Positions 7,357 to 15,528 of a DNA stretch of 22,589 nucleotides are shown one piece after another; position 1 is the first letter of the stretch; every line of letters begins with the position of its first letter. The notes beneath the pieces were generated by a model, which saw nothing but the letters and a program-made list of their open reading frames with translations, was not told the origin of the DNA and made no database searches. The stretch covers positions 1-22,589 of the forward strand of contig JAQUCZ010000004.1 in assembly GCA_028685945.1 (NCBI GenBank), read 5' to 3'. This DNA is from Sulfurimonadaceae bacterium. Its GTDB lineage: Bacteria; Campylobacterota; Campylobacteria; Campylobacterales; Sulfurimonadaceae. The position numbers and the translations under genes were made by a program.

Positions 7357-7416
7357 AAAAAACCCTGCAAGATGCAGGAGTTTTTATACTCTTACGCACT
7401 CTCCAAAAGAAAGTGC
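7357..7416. terminator. Bidirectional terminator between the chemoreceptor gene and typA, with a second typA-side hairpin
   Basis: A 6-bp stem, CCTGCA (7364-7369) with TGCAGG (7373-7378) and loop AGA, is flanked by an A-run (7357-7362) and a T-run (7381-7385), so it can stop both convergent transcripts. A second hairpin, 7396-7403 with 7409-7416, forms eight pairs including one G-U in the typA transcript and lies between the typA stop and the first hairpin. Confidence 0.8.
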
Positions 7417-7429
7417 ATAAAATCACGTT

Positions 7430-9232
7430 TTAATTACGAGAGTATCTTCTTCTCTCTGTTTCCGTCAAATATTTTTTACGGATACGGATATTTTGCGGCG
7501 TAATCTCTAAAAGCTCATCGTCTTCGATCCACTCTAATGCACGCTCTAAAGACATATCGCGCGGCGGGATAAGTTTGATCGCTTCGTCTGCCCCTGAAGA
7601 ACGTACGTTTGATTGTGCTTTTCCTTTGATAGGGTTGACGACAAGGTCGTTAGAGCGTGAATGCTCGCCGATAATCATCCCTTCGTATACTTTTGTTTGC
7701 GGTCCTACGAAAAGCACACCGCGATCTTGGATATTAAAGAGTGAATACGCAAGCGTTTCGCCGTTTTCCATAGAGATAAGCGCACCGTAGCTTCTTGATT
7801 CAACGCTTCCGCTGTACGGACGGAACTCTAAGAAAGAGTGGTTCATAATCCCCTCCCCTCTTGTATCGGTCAAGAATTGACCGCGGAATCCGATAAGTGC
7901 GCGTGCAGGGATCTCAAACTCGATTCTTTGGAACCCTTGCCCCATCGGAACCATAGCTTTCATCTCTGCTTTTCTTTTTCCTAAACGCTCGATAACCGTA
8001 CCGCTTAACTCTTCGGGAACGTCGATTACAAGGTGCTCGAACGGCTCACATTTTACCCCTTCGATCTCTTTAACGATAACTTCCGGACGGCTTACGCCGA
8101 ATTCGTACCCTTCGCGTCTCATGTTTTCTGCCAAGATAGTGATCTGAAGCTCACCGCGTCCTGAAACTTTAAATTTCCCCTCGCCTACAACTTCGAGTCT
8201 CATCGCAACGTTCGTCGTCATCTCCGACTCTAATCTGTCTTTGAGTTTGTTTGAAGTTACGTGTTTTCCTTCTTGACCTGCAAGCGGAGAATCGTTAACC
8301 GAGAAAACTACCGTAAGAGTAGGCTCTTCGATGTGCATCGGATCAAGAGGCATCGGTTTTGCAGGATCACAAACCGTATCTCCCACGTCTACCGTTTCAA
8401 GCCCTGCAAACGCTACGATATCGCCCGCTTCCGCTTCTTGGATCTCCATACGGTTAAGTCCGTGGAAACCGATAAGTTTCGTAATACGCCCTTTGACCAT
8501 CTCACCGTCTGCTTTTGCAAGAAGGATGTTGTCCCCTTTGCGGATGATACCGTTGAAAATACGGGAAATACCGATTTTTCCTACGTAGTTGTCGTAGTCA
8601 AGCGTAAATACTTGTGCTTGCGTAGGGTTTTCTCTGTCACCCTCAGGTTCAGGAATTTTCTCTAGGATAGTTTCAAAGATACACTCGAAGTTTCCGTCGG
8701 GATCTGCCATATCAAGCTTTGCGATACCGTCACGTGCTGCTGCATAGATAATAGGGAAGTCAAGTTGGTCTTCCGTTGCATCCATTGCGGCAAAAAGGTC
8801 GAACATCTCGTCTACGACGCGATCGGGCTCAGCTGAAGGCTTGTCGATTTTATTGATAACGACGATCGGTTTTTTTCCGAGTGCCAACATCTTTTTAACA
8901 ACGAATTTCGTTTGCGGCATAACCCCTTCATACGCATCGACGAGAACCAAAACACCGTCGACCATTTTAAGAACACGCTCAACCTCTCCACCGAAGTCGG
9001 CGTGGCCCGGGGTGTCGATAATATTGATTTTGTAATCTTTATAGCGGATCGCCGTATTTTTAGAAAGAATCGTAATCCCGCGCTCTCTCTCTAAAGCATT
9101 GCTGTCCATTGCTCTTTCATCGTGTTGTTCATACGCACCGAACGTACCTGATTGCGTTAACAACCCGTCTACCAATGTTGTTTTACCGTGGTCAACGTGA
9201 GCAATAACTGCAATGTTTCTAATCTTTTGCAT
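7430..9232 (-). CDS. typA: Ribosome-associated translational GTPase TypA/BipA
   Basis: A GTPase of the elongation-factor family that binds ribosomes and helps 50S assembly, stress responses and growth at low temperature. The 600-residue length is normal. GTP motifs are all present: G1 AHVDHGKT (11-18), switch I RGIT (51-54), G3 DTPGH (73-77) and G4 NKID (127-130). EF-G-like domains follow, including SGRGELQI near 360, and the BipA-specific C-terminus. The ATG at 9232 has AAGGAA seven bases upstream. It is monocistronic: a 321-bp AT-rich gap with its own -10 box precedes it, and the shared terminator at 7357-7416 follows. Confidence 0.97.
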   Translation of the reverse strand: MQKIRNIAVIAHVDHGKTTLVDGLLTQSGTFGAYEQHDERAMDSNALERERGITILSKNTAIRYKDYKINIIDTPGHADFGGEVERVLKMVDGVLVLVDAYEGVMPQTKFVVKKMLALGKKPIVVINKIDKPSAEPDRVVDEMFDLFAAMDATEDQLDFPIIYAAARDGIAKLDMADPDGNFECIFETILEKIPEPEGDRENPTQAQVFTLDYDNYVGKIGISRIFNGIIRKGDNILLAKADGEMVKGRITKLIGFHGLNRMEIQEAEAGDIVAFAGLETVDVGDTVCDPAKPMPLDPMHIEEPTLTVVFSVNDSPLAGQEGKHVTSNKLKDRLESEMTTNVAMRLEVVGEGKFKVSGRGELQITILAENMRREGYEFGVSRPEVIVKEIEGVKCEPFEHLVIDVPEELSGTVIERLGKRKAEMKAMVPMGQGFQRIEFEIPARALIGFRGQFLTDTRGEGIMNHSFLEFRPYSGSVESRSYGALISMENGETLAYSLFNIQDRGVLFVGPQTKVYEGMIIGEHSRSNDLVVNPIKGKAQSNVRSSGADEAIKLIPPRDMSLERALEWIEDDELLEITPQNIRIRKKYLTETERRRYSRN

Positions 9233-9312
9233 AGTGTTTCCTTGTTTTCGTCTCTTTTGTCAAACAGGCGCCTAGCCCTTTCTTTCTGAAACGAAGGTTA
9301 AAAATTTGCGCG

Positions 9313-9318
9313 ATTATA
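9313..9318 (-). promoter_or_regulatory. typA -10 box
   Basis: An exact TATAAT on the - strand (ATTATA on +) is followed by a leader of about 75 nt before the typA ATG. The leader contains a GC-rich AGGCGCCT palindrome near 9268-9275. A T-rich tract precedes the -10, in place of a -35, as is common in Campylobacterota. Confidence 0.55.
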
Positions 9319-9405
9319 TCGAAAAAAATGTTAGAGCCGAGTAAAATTATTCTACTTGTTCGGAATGTTTGGAGAAAAAGGGGATTTGCGTTTGCGGATT
9401 TTAAG

Positions 9406-9444
9406 ATTTATCGTTGTTTTTCTTTTAAAATTCAAACGATAAAT
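9406..9444. repeat. 10-bp inverted repeat in the 321-bp gap upstream of typA
   Basis: ATTTATCGTT (9406-9415) and AACGATAAAT (9435-9444) are exact reverse complements with a 19-base spacer. They sit in the only gap over 300 bp in the window (9233-9553). The rest of that gap holds the typA leader and -10 box on the left and a very AT-rich, A/T-run stretch (9440-9540) on the right, with no credible ORF. It may be an operator, or a loose hairpin ending the leftward transcript from queF and the unknown gene. There is no adjacent T-run. Confidence 0.5.
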
Positions 9445-9553
9445 GAATTTTTATAAAACAAAAAAAACTGCTTCTAAAAAAACAAAAAGTGATTTTAAAA
9501 TAGTTAATATTATATTCTTTGATTTTTAAAATCTAAACATGATATTTCTCTGA

Positions 9554-10006
9554 TTACGGATGTAATAGATCCATTTTTCTTTTCAATTTTGCTATCTCTT
9601 CCATCATTGCAATCGCATTTTCGAGAGCTTGCGTAAATTTCGTACCGTAAATTTGTTTATTTTCTTTGTCGAATTTTTCAATTACGTCACTATAAAGTGT
9701 CACAAACTCTTGGATCAGCGTAATGGCATGTAACGTAATTTTTTTGTGCGAGGCTATACTTAGAACCAGATCGAAACCTTTTTTTATCTTTATATCGGTA
9801 TCATCGATCTCGATGTAGCGTTTTGCGGTGGTTTCGTTGGGGGTGAGAAGTTTTTTTAAAACCTCTACGATCCCCTCTTCGGTGATCGATTCTTTATCGT
9901 TGATAAAAGAGCGCATTTGCGTCAAATCCATCGTTGCCACTTTTGCTTTGAGCTCGTTTGCTTTGCTTTGTTCGTTCTCTTTCTTGCCTAAAAATTTATG
10001 AAACAT
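9554..10006 (-). CDS. Conserved-looking hypothetical protein, helical, end of the origin gene run
   Basis: A 150-residue soluble protein that I do not recognise. It starts with a basic, hydrophilic segment (FHKFLGKKENEQSKANELK). The rest looks helical, with hydrophobic residues spaced as in amphipathic helices, and ends in a KLKRKMDLLHP tail. It has no signal peptide, membrane segment, cysteine or catalytic motif. The repeated pattern ITEEGIVEVLKKLLTP and ITLHAITLIQEFVTLY suggests helical-repeat packing or a dimer, but this is only an impression. An AAAGGTG ribosome site stands before ATG 10006. It is 46 bp downstream of queF on the same strand and is probably the last gene of the run that starts at dnaA. 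Codon use resembles its neighbours. Confidence 0.7.
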   Translation of the reverse strand: MFHKFLGKKENEQSKANELKAKVATMDLTQMRSFINDKESITEEGIVEVLKKLLTPNETTAKRYIEIDDTDIKIKKGFDLVLSIASHKKITLHAITLIQEFVTLYSDVIEKFDKENKQIYGTKFTQALENAIAMMEEIAKLKRKMDLLHP

Positions 10007-10052
10007 CTTCGCACCTTTTTTTATTGCAGATACAGAACAAAATACCCCGACG

Positions 10053-10430
10053 TTACAGTTTGGAACTGTCTATCTCCACAACCGTATGAACATTCCCTCG
10101 GGGGTTATAATCTGCCGTGAGTTTTAAATATTTCGGTTGTAATTTTCTCTCAAGCACTTCGTAAATTTCGTTTGCAGCATTTTCGTGAGAAATATGTCTA
10201 TCGCGAAACGAGTTGATATAAAGCTTGATCGCTTTAAGTTCTACGACGTAATCCTTCGGCGTATATTCGATATAGATCGTAGCAAAATCGGGATAACCGC
10301 TGCGCGGACACAATGAAGCAAACTCGGGAAGGGTCATTTTAATAAGATAATCCCTTTTGTATTCGTTTGGCCAAATTTCCAAATCTTTTTCTACGTCAAA
10401 CTTGCTAAGAATCTCTTCGCCGTATTTCAT
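10053..10430 (-). CDS. queF: NADPH-dependent 7-cyano-7-deazaguanine (preQ0) reductase QueF
   Basis: Reduces preQ0 to preQ1 in the synthesis of queuosine, the modified wobble base of tRNAs for Tyr, His, Asn and Asp. It is the short single-domain QueF type (125 residues). The catalytic Cys40 (SLCPRSG) and Asp47 (YPDFA) are in the standard order. VELKAIKLYINSFRDRHISHE gives the rest of the QueF core, including the substrate-binding E-x-KA-x-K pattern. I start at ATG 10430, because AAAGGA lies just upstream; an in-frame ATG at 10448 would add six residues and overlap the previous gene. With the chosen start there is a 1-bp gap to the degenerate GGDEF-EAL gene, so the two are surely co-transcribed. 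Confidence 0.95.
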   Translation of the reverse strand: MKYGEEILSKFDVEKDLEIWPNEYKRDYLIKMTLPEFASLCPRSGYPDFATIYIEYTPKDYVVELKAIKLYINSFRDRHISHENAANEIYEVLERKLQPKYLKLTADYNPRGNVHTVVEIDSSKL

Positions 10431-10431
10431 T

Positions 10432-11844
10432 TTAATCCTTTGGTTCATAAGTTTCTAAAGAGGCAAGATATTTTCCTTGCATATAATCGATTTGCATCTC
10501 TTTTGCAAGGTTGTAGCTCTCTTCGTCTTCGATCATTTTGATCCATGATTTTATAGTATTGTTATGCACAATAAGATTAAAACCCTCTATTATAGTTTTA
10601 AACTTTCGTTTTTTTATCTCTTTCGTGTATAACGAATCGTACCGTACGAAATCTACCTCCAGATCCCTTAGGTACAAATAGCTGGCATGTAACGATCCCA
10701 GTCGATCGATCGCTATATAAACCCCGCTTTGGCGTATGGAGTTTAAGGTCTCTTTATATTTATCGATATACGCGTAATATTCGCTCTCGCTCAAAAGTAA
10801 AATCAAACGCTCTTTGAGGTAGCTATGATGGAGCATCATCTCTTTGAGTTTTGTTTGAAACGCTCGGTTTCTTATCGACGTGGGGGAGATACTGAGTGCA
10901 TAAGTGACGTTATCAAGCGGCATGTATTCGCTTGTGAGTTTTTCTAAGATCATAAGATCAAAATGGAGCATCAAACCCAATTTATTTAAAATTTTCATAT
11001 AATTTTTTTGATGGATTATCTTGTCGTCTGCCGTTTTTAATTTGACGAAACACTCTTTTGCAACGGGCTTGCCCTCTTCGTAAATATCCTGCATCATAAA
11101 AAGGATGTTTTGTTCGTTGACGGCTTTGGTTACCAAAAATTCCAATTCGCTCGGGTTAAGCTCGCTCTCATCCGTTAGGGTGCGTTTTGTCGTGCGTTTG
11201 ATATTTTGAAGTTCAAAAAGTTTTTCTATCAAGTGATCGAGTTCGCTCGAAAAACCCGTATCGGTCATAGAGGTGGAGAGTTTTATCTCTATGTCGTTGA
11301 GTTTGAGTTCGCTTGCTTTAAGACATAAAAGCTCTAAAATGGCAGTGTATTTCGTTTTTGCATCGGGCAATCCGATGATAAAATTGGCACTTCTCATGTG
11401 TCCTATGGGGAAGTTGGTTATATTTTTTGTAGTAAAAAATTCGGCGATCCATTGTGCCGTTTCGTAAATAACTTTATCTCCGTTTTTGATTCCGTAGCGT
11501 TCGTTGATATCGCTTAAGTTATCGATACTTATCAGCACTAAGGTGTATTTTTTCTCTTTTTGAATCTCTTTTTTTAAATATTCGTAAAGATATTCCCTTG
11601 AAAACGTTTTCGAGACGGAATCGGTAATTTTGACGTTAAACCCTTTATAGATCAAATAAAAAAGGAAATAGATACTAAAAAGAAGCAACAAAACCGATTC
11701 GACGTAAAATGCTATATCCAAACTTTGGTAGGTAGTAATGAGTGTATGGGAGATTAATGCAAGAATAAGGGCAAATATGGGGAGTCCCATTCTAAGCGCG
11801 AGCTTAAAACGGTACTCCCTCTCTTTTAATTCGGGAAGAAGCAT
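10432..11844 (-). CDS. Membrane protein with degenerate GGDEF and degenerate EAL domains
   Basis: A 470-residue inner-membrane protein with two N-terminal membrane helices (about 17-38 and 44-67) and the rest cytoplasmic. Residues 75-210 follow the GGDEF fold (FSREYLYEYLKKE, then LVLISIDNLSDINERYG), but the active loop reads GHMRSANF at 148-155, so it should not make c-di-GMP. Residues 230-465 follow the EAL fold, ending in the QGKYLAS block near 456, but EAL is replaced by ECF (264-266), the usual DDFG by DRLG (380-383) and the EGVE block is altered, so hydrolysis is unlikely. It may be a c-di-GMP receptor or scaffold, or may have lost nucleotide binding. It starts 8 bp after gyrB with no strong ribosome site and ends 1 bp before queF. 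Confidence 0.85.
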   Translation of the reverse strand: MLLPELKEREYRFKLALRMGLPIFALILALISHTLITTYQSLDIAFYVESVLLLLFSIYFLFYLIYKGFNVKITDSVSKTFSREYLYEYLKKEIQKEKKYTLVLISIDNLSDINERYGIKNGDKVIYETAQWIAEFFTTKNITNFPIGHMRSANFIIGLPDAKTKYTAILELLCLKASELKLNDIEIKLSTSMTDTGFSSELDHLIEKLFELQNIKRTTKRTLTDESELNPSELEFLVTKAVNEQNILFMMQDIYEEGKPVAKECFVKLKTADDKIIHQKNYMKILNKLGLMLHFDLMILEKLTSEYMPLDNVTYALSISPTSIRNRAFQTKLKEMMLHHSYLKERLILLLSESEYYAYIDKYKETLNSIRQSGVYIAIDRLGSLHASYLYLRDLEVDFVRYDSLYTKEIKKRKFKTIIEGFNLIVHNNTIKSWIKMIEDEESYNLAKEMQIDYMQGKYLASLETYEPKD

Positions 11845-11852
11845 AGAAACCG

Positions 11853-14162
11853 TTAAACGTCGAGATGTTTAACGTCTTTGGCATGTGTCTCGATATAGTT
11901 ACGACGCGGTTCGACCTCGTCGCCCATAAAGAGGGTAAATGCTTCCGATGCCACTTCGGCATCTTCGATGGTCACTTGGAGCAACACGCGGTTTTCCGGA
12001 GTCATCGTCGTTTCCCAAAGCTGTTCGGGGTTCATCTCTCCCAGACCTTTGTAACGTTGGATATAAGCACCTTTTTTCGCATACTCTTTAATGTTTTCAA
12101 GTTCGACGATAACATCGTTCTCAAACGTCAAGCCCCACTCTTGGATCTTTCTGTACACGTAATCCGCTTCGCTAAAATGGGGTGCCGCAAAAAGTTCGTC
12201 GTTTATAAGCAACTCCTCCATACCGCTTTTTGTCTGTACGAAAAGATGAATATCGTTTTGAGAGATCGATTTTGTCAAAATATTGTTACCGATATCTAAA
12301 AGAAATTTTTCGATTTTTTCGTACATGGCATGTGTATCAAGACCGATTACATCGGGGTTTTCGATGAAATAACGGATTAGATCGACAAGTGCGTAGCGTC
12401 TCTCTAGCGCTTCAAGGGATGCTCTGTAGTGATCCACCATTTTAAAATAAGCTACAAGATCGTTTTCTCCGACTCCCGCTACGCTTAACGATTCAATACC
12501 GTTTTCTATCAAATAGTCGTTCATCGCTCTATCGTCTTTAAAATAAAGCTCTTTTTTCCCTTTTTTGTAACGGTAAAGCGGCGGTTGTGCCAAATAAAGG
12601 TACCCGTTTTCTATAACCGATCTAAAATGGCGGAAAAAGAAAGTCAAAAGAAGCGTTTGGATATGGCTGCCGTCGACGTCGGCATCGGTCATAATGATGA
12701 TTTTGTGATAGCGGAGCTTCTCTTCGTTATAATCCTCGCCTATGCCGCATCCCATCGCCGTAATCATATTTGTGATCTCTTCAGATTTTAAAATCTTGTC
12801 AAGTCTTGCTTTTTCGACGTTAAGGATTTTCCCTTTAAGAGGTAAAATCGCTTGAAAAACCCTATCGCGTCCCATTTTAGCAGAACCGCCCGCAGAGTCT
12901 CCCTCGACGAGATAGAGTTCGCAGATAGAAGCATCTTTGCTTTGGCAATCGGCAAGTTTTCCAGGAAGCGTTCCTACACTCATAGAATCTTTACGGCGCG
13001 TAAGCTCTCTTGCTTTTTTGGCAGCTTCGCGTCCGCGTGCAGCCATAAGGGATTTGGAAACAATCGCTTTTGCTTCAAGAGGATTCTCTTCAAAATATTT
13101 GCTGAGCAATTCGTAGGTTGCTTTTTGGATTAAAGGGCGTACGTAAGTGTTTCCGAGTTTTCCTTTTGTTTGCCCCTCAAATTGCGGTTCGGGAACACGA
13201 GCCGATACGATGGCGATAAGCCCTTCCCCCGTATCTTCCCCGCTGATTTTTACGTCTTTTTCTTTAGCACCGCCGTTTTGTGCGTTATAGTTGGAGATAA
13301 CACGCGTTAATGCAGCGCGAAAACCTGCTTCGTGGGTTCCTCCGTTTGGCGTACGGATATTATTGACGAAAGAGGAAACTTTTTCATCGTATGTTTCGTT
13401 GTACATTAATGCTATATCAAATTCGATATCTTCGATTTTTCCGGAAAAAGAGTAGGTTTGTGCTACGACGGTTTTTTTATTGAGGTCGTTAACATATTGT
13501 GCAATACCCCCTTCAAAATGGTATTCCTCTTTTGTTCCTGTTCTCTCGTCGATAAATTTGATCGTAATAAAAGGATTAAGATAGGCAAGTTCTTTAAAAC
13601 GTCTTGCTAAATAATCGTATTCAAACGTAGTAGTTTCGGTAAAAATACTCGGATCGGGAGCAAATTCGATAGTCGTTCCCGTTTTTCTTGTTGTTCCGGT
13701 TACTTTAAGAGCTTCTTGGGGAATCCCTTTTTTAAAATTTTGTTCAAAAATCTCTCCGTTTCTGTAGATCGTCATCTTTAGATCGTTTGAGAGTGCATTT
13801 ACAACCGAAACACCGACCCCGTGGAGTCCTCCCGAGACTTTATAGGTATCTTTATCGAATTTTCCTCCGGCATGAAGTACCGTTAAAACGACCGTTGCGG
13901 CACTCATTCCCTCCGTCGGGTGCATATCGGTTGGAATACCGCGTCCGTTATCTTGAACTTTGGCCGTTCCCTCTTTGGTTAACGTTACGGTGATAGTATC
14001 ACAATGTCCTGCCATTGCTTCGTCGATCGAGTTGTCGATTACTTCGTAAACTAAGTGATGCAATCCCCTGTGTCCCGTGTCACCGATGTACATTCCCGGA
14101 CGTTTTCGAACAGCTTCTAAACCTTTTAAGACTTTAATATTACTAGCGCCGTAATTTTCCAT
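11853..14162 (-). CDS. gyrB: DNA gyrase subunit B
   Basis: The ATPase subunit of DNA gyrase, which with GyrA introduces negative supercoils. The 769-residue length fits. The GHKL ATPase site is seen at E40/N44 (YEVIDNSIDEA) and DNGRGIP (71-77), with GGLHGVGVSVVNALS at 111-125. The TOPRIM metal site is LVEGDSAGG (418-426) and DADVDGSH (493-500). The C-terminal QRYKGLGEMNPEQLW block is intact. ATG 14162 has GGAG seven bases upstream. It lies 145 bp downstream of dnaN with repeats and a -10-like box in the gap, so it probably has its own promoter as well as read-through. The degenerate GGDEF-EAL gene follows after 8 bp. Confidence 0.98.
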   Translation of the reverse strand: MENYGASNIKVLKGLEAVRKRPGMYIGDTGHRGLHHLVYEVIDNSIDEAMAGHCDTITVTLTKEGTAKVQDNGRGIPTDMHPTEGMSAATVVLTVLHAGGKFDKDTYKVSGGLHGVGVSVVNALSNDLKMTIYRNGEIFEQNFKKGIPQEALKVTGTTRKTGTTIEFAPDPSIFTETTTFEYDYLARRFKELAYLNPFITIKFIDERTGTKEEYHFEGGIAQYVNDLNKKTVVAQTYSFSGKIEDIEFDIALMYNETYDEKVSSFVNNIRTPNGGTHEAGFRAALTRVISNYNAQNGGAKEKDVKISGEDTGEGLIAIVSARVPEPQFEGQTKGKLGNTYVRPLIQKATYELLSKYFEENPLEAKAIVSKSLMAARGREAAKKARELTRRKDSMSVGTLPGKLADCQSKDASICELYLVEGDSAGGSAKMGRDRVFQAILPLKGKILNVEKARLDKILKSEEITNMITAMGCGIGEDYNEEKLRYHKIIIMTDADVDGSHIQTLLLTFFFRHFRSVIENGYLYLAQPPLYRYKKGKKELYFKDDRAMNDYLIENGIESLSVAGVGENDLVAYFKMVDHYRASLEALERRYALVDLIRYFIENPDVIGLDTHAMYEKIEKFLLDIGNNILTKSISQNDIHLFVQTKSGMEELLINDELFAAPHFSEADYVYRKIQEWGLTFENDVIVELENIKEYAKKGAYIQRYKGLGEMNPEQLWETTMTPENRVLLQVTIEDAEVASEAFTLFMGDEVEPRRNYIETHAKDVKHLDV

Positions 14163-14174
14163 TTAAAACTCCAT

Positions 14175-14213
14175 AACTATTTTTGCATAGTTTGCATAAT
14201 TAAGGCTATTTTA
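14175..14213 (-). promoter_or_regulatory. gyrB promoter region with small direct and inverted repeats
   Basis: On the - strand a TAAAAT (14213-14208) could be the -10. Just downstream, TTTGCATA occurs twice with 9-bp spacing on the + strand (14182-14189, 14191-14198), and AACTAT/ATAGTT (14175-14180, 14187-14192) form an inverted repeat right before the GGAG. Supercoiling control of gyrB is known in other bacteria, but whether these repeats act as an operator is inference. The same gap also holds CCCC-AAAA-GGGG (14276-14287) without a T-run. Confidence 0.35.
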
Positions 14214-14307
14214 TCTAAATTTTTATAAAAGTTATGTTGCGTGGCTTTGATAAAGAGAAAATTAGAGGATCTTTACCCCAAAAGGGGGAGAAAATGTAAA
14301 GAAATCG

Positions 14308-15375
14308 TTAAATGACGATCGGCATAACAACCGTTTTAAAGTTGTTGTCTATTAACACAAAAGGAAGGTTTCCTTCGTTTAGTCCGATTATAAATTCCGA
14401 AGATTGGATGGAGTTTAAAAAATCCAAAAGATAACGACTGTTTATGGCAATCGTAAAAGGTTCGGCAAAATTTGTGTTGTATTCTATTTCTGTTTTTGCT
14501 TCGATATTGTCATCGCTTAATGATTCAAAAGAGATGTGATGCGGTGTAAAAATAATTTTTAAATCGCTTGAAATAGTCGTAATCTGTTTAATAGATTCGA
14601 TCATAAGCGCTTTAGGCAGAAGAAGTTGTTTTGAAACCTCTTTTGGGATAATTCTTGAATATTCGGGAAATTTTCCGTTGATAAGTTTTGTAAAGAAGGT
14701 GTATTGCTCGGAGATAATAATAAGATTTGTCTCGTCGTAGTAAAGTTCGATGTCGTTAAAAAAGAGTTTCTGGATCTCTATAATCGCTTTTTTAGGAAGG
14801 ATAATAGAGAGTTCGCTTTCGCTTTGATTTGCAATGCTTACGACTGCCAATCTTCTAGTATCGGTAGAAGCGAAATTTATAATATCTTTTTTGATATCTA
14901 TTAAAGCACCGTTGAGCTCAAATTTGGGATTGTTCGTATCGATAGCAGGGGTGATCTTTTTTAACGATTCGATAAGGGATTGAGAATTGATCGAGATACG
15001 GGATTTATTTTCGTGTGTCGGGAATTTGGGGAACTCCGTATTGGCAAATGTAGGTAGTTTAAATTTAGAGTGTGCTTGAGAGATATAAAGCATATCGTTT
15101 TTTACTTCTAAATGAATCTCCCCCTCTTTGAGTATTTTTACGATATCTAAAAGCTTTTTACCGTTTGCGGTTGCCGTACCTTCTTGGTGTATAGTTACGT
15201 TTGTTGTTTTAACGGTAAACCCTATTTCGTAATCGGTAGCTTTGAGTGTTAGTTCCGAATTTCTTGCATCGAAGAAAACATGCGAGGTGATTTGAGACGT
15301 ATCTTTTTTTTCTAAAAAAGGACCGGCATGGATCAGAATGTTCTCTAGGATAGATTTAGATATTACAATTTTCAT
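14308..15375 (-). CDS. dnaN: DNA polymerase III beta sliding clamp
   Basis: Ring-shaped clamp that tethers DNA polymerase III to the template. The 355-residue length fits three clamp domains of about 115-120 residues. Family features include the N-terminal MKIVISKSILENIL, the middle FPKFPTHEN and the RRLAVVSI strand. The C-terminal end TVVMPIVI corresponds to the canonical VxMPMRL that lines the protein-binding pocket. ATG 15375 follows AGAGGGA on the - strand. The position directly after dnaA, separated by a 185-bp origin region, is the usual order. A TATAAT at 15523-15528 could drive it from inside the origin. The gene reads slightly more AT-rich than its neighbours but is otherwise ordinary. 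Confidence 0.97.
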   Translation of the reverse strand: MKIVISKSILENILIHAGPFLEKKDTSQITSHVFFDARNSELTLKATDYEIGFTVKTTNVTIHQEGTATANGKKLLDIVKILKEGEIHLEVKNDMLYISQAHSKFKLPTFANTEFPKFPTHENKSRISINSQSLIESLKKITPAIDTNNPKFELNGALIDIKKDIINFASTDTRRLAVVSIANQSESELSIILPKKAIIEIQKLFFNDIELYYDETNLIIISEQYTFFTKLINGKFPEYSRIIPKEVSKQLLLPKALMIESIKQITTISSDLKIIFTPHHISFESLSDDNIEAKTEIEYNTNFAEPFTIAINSRYLLDFLNSIQSSEFIIGLNEGNLPFVLIDNNFKTVVMPIVI

Positions 15376-15405
15376 ATAAATCCCTCTTTATATTATTATA
15401 ATTTT

Positions 15406-15424
15406 TAGTAGTTAGTAGTAATAC
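15406..15424 (+). other. DnaA-trio-like element
   Basis: TAG triplets at 15406, 15409, 15413 and 15416, then TAA (15419) and TAC (15422), stand on the + strand directly 5' of the GC cluster and the DnaA box at 15435. Read 3' to 5' away from the box this gives repeated GAT, the DnaA-trio pattern known to load DnaA onto single-stranded DNA. One extra T at 15412 breaks the register. Confidence 0.6.
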
Positions 15425-15473
15425 GGCGTGATAATGTGAATAACAACCAAACGAGCCTATTTTACGAAACTTT

Positions 15474-15510
15474 CAAGTGTGACAAAGCCGAAGCGAGCTA
15501 TTCACACTTG
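15474..15510. repeat. 9-bp inverted repeat inside oriC
   Basis: CAAGTGTGA (15474-15482) and TCACACTTG (15502-15510) are exact reverse complements, 19 bases apart. The right arm overlaps the DnaA box at 15498-15506. It could be a hairpin ending the dnaA transcript or part of the origin structure. No T-run follows on the - strand. Confidence 0.6.
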
Positions 15511-15522
15511 TTCACTTTTATG

Positions 15523-15528
15523 ATTATA
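15523..15528 (-). promoter_or_regulatory. Candidate dnaN promoter -10 within the origin
   Basis: TATAAT on the - strand, preceded by a T/A-rich tract (AAAAAAGA). Transcription would start near 15515, over the DnaA boxes at 15498-15515, giving a leader of about 140 nt. DnaA binding could therefore affect dnaN transcription (inference). Confidence 0.45.

Noticed and set aside
7741..7747. GTGAATA in typA as an extra DnaA box (also TATTCAC at 5154 and GTGAATA at 17566)
   Set aside because: Only the 7-mer matches; the flanking bases miss the YTATTCACA consensus and the sites are isolated or explained by coding.
8261..8665. Rightward 134-residue reading frame within typA
   Set aside because: Antisense of typA, basic and cysteine-rich without a family pattern.
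10434..10448. Upstream ATG for queF at 10448
   Set aside because: The AAAGGA ribosome site lies between it and ATG 10430, and the family N-terminus starts at MKYGEE.
11865..12299. Rightward 144-residue reading frame within gyrB
   Set aside because: Antisense of the conserved GyrB C-terminus, with His/Phe-rich composition and no ribosome site.
14276..14287. CCCC-AAAA-GGGG as a dnaN terminator
   Set aside because: The stem is only four pairs and no T-run follows on the - strand; the outer CTTTA/TAAAG pairing needs a 9-base bulge.
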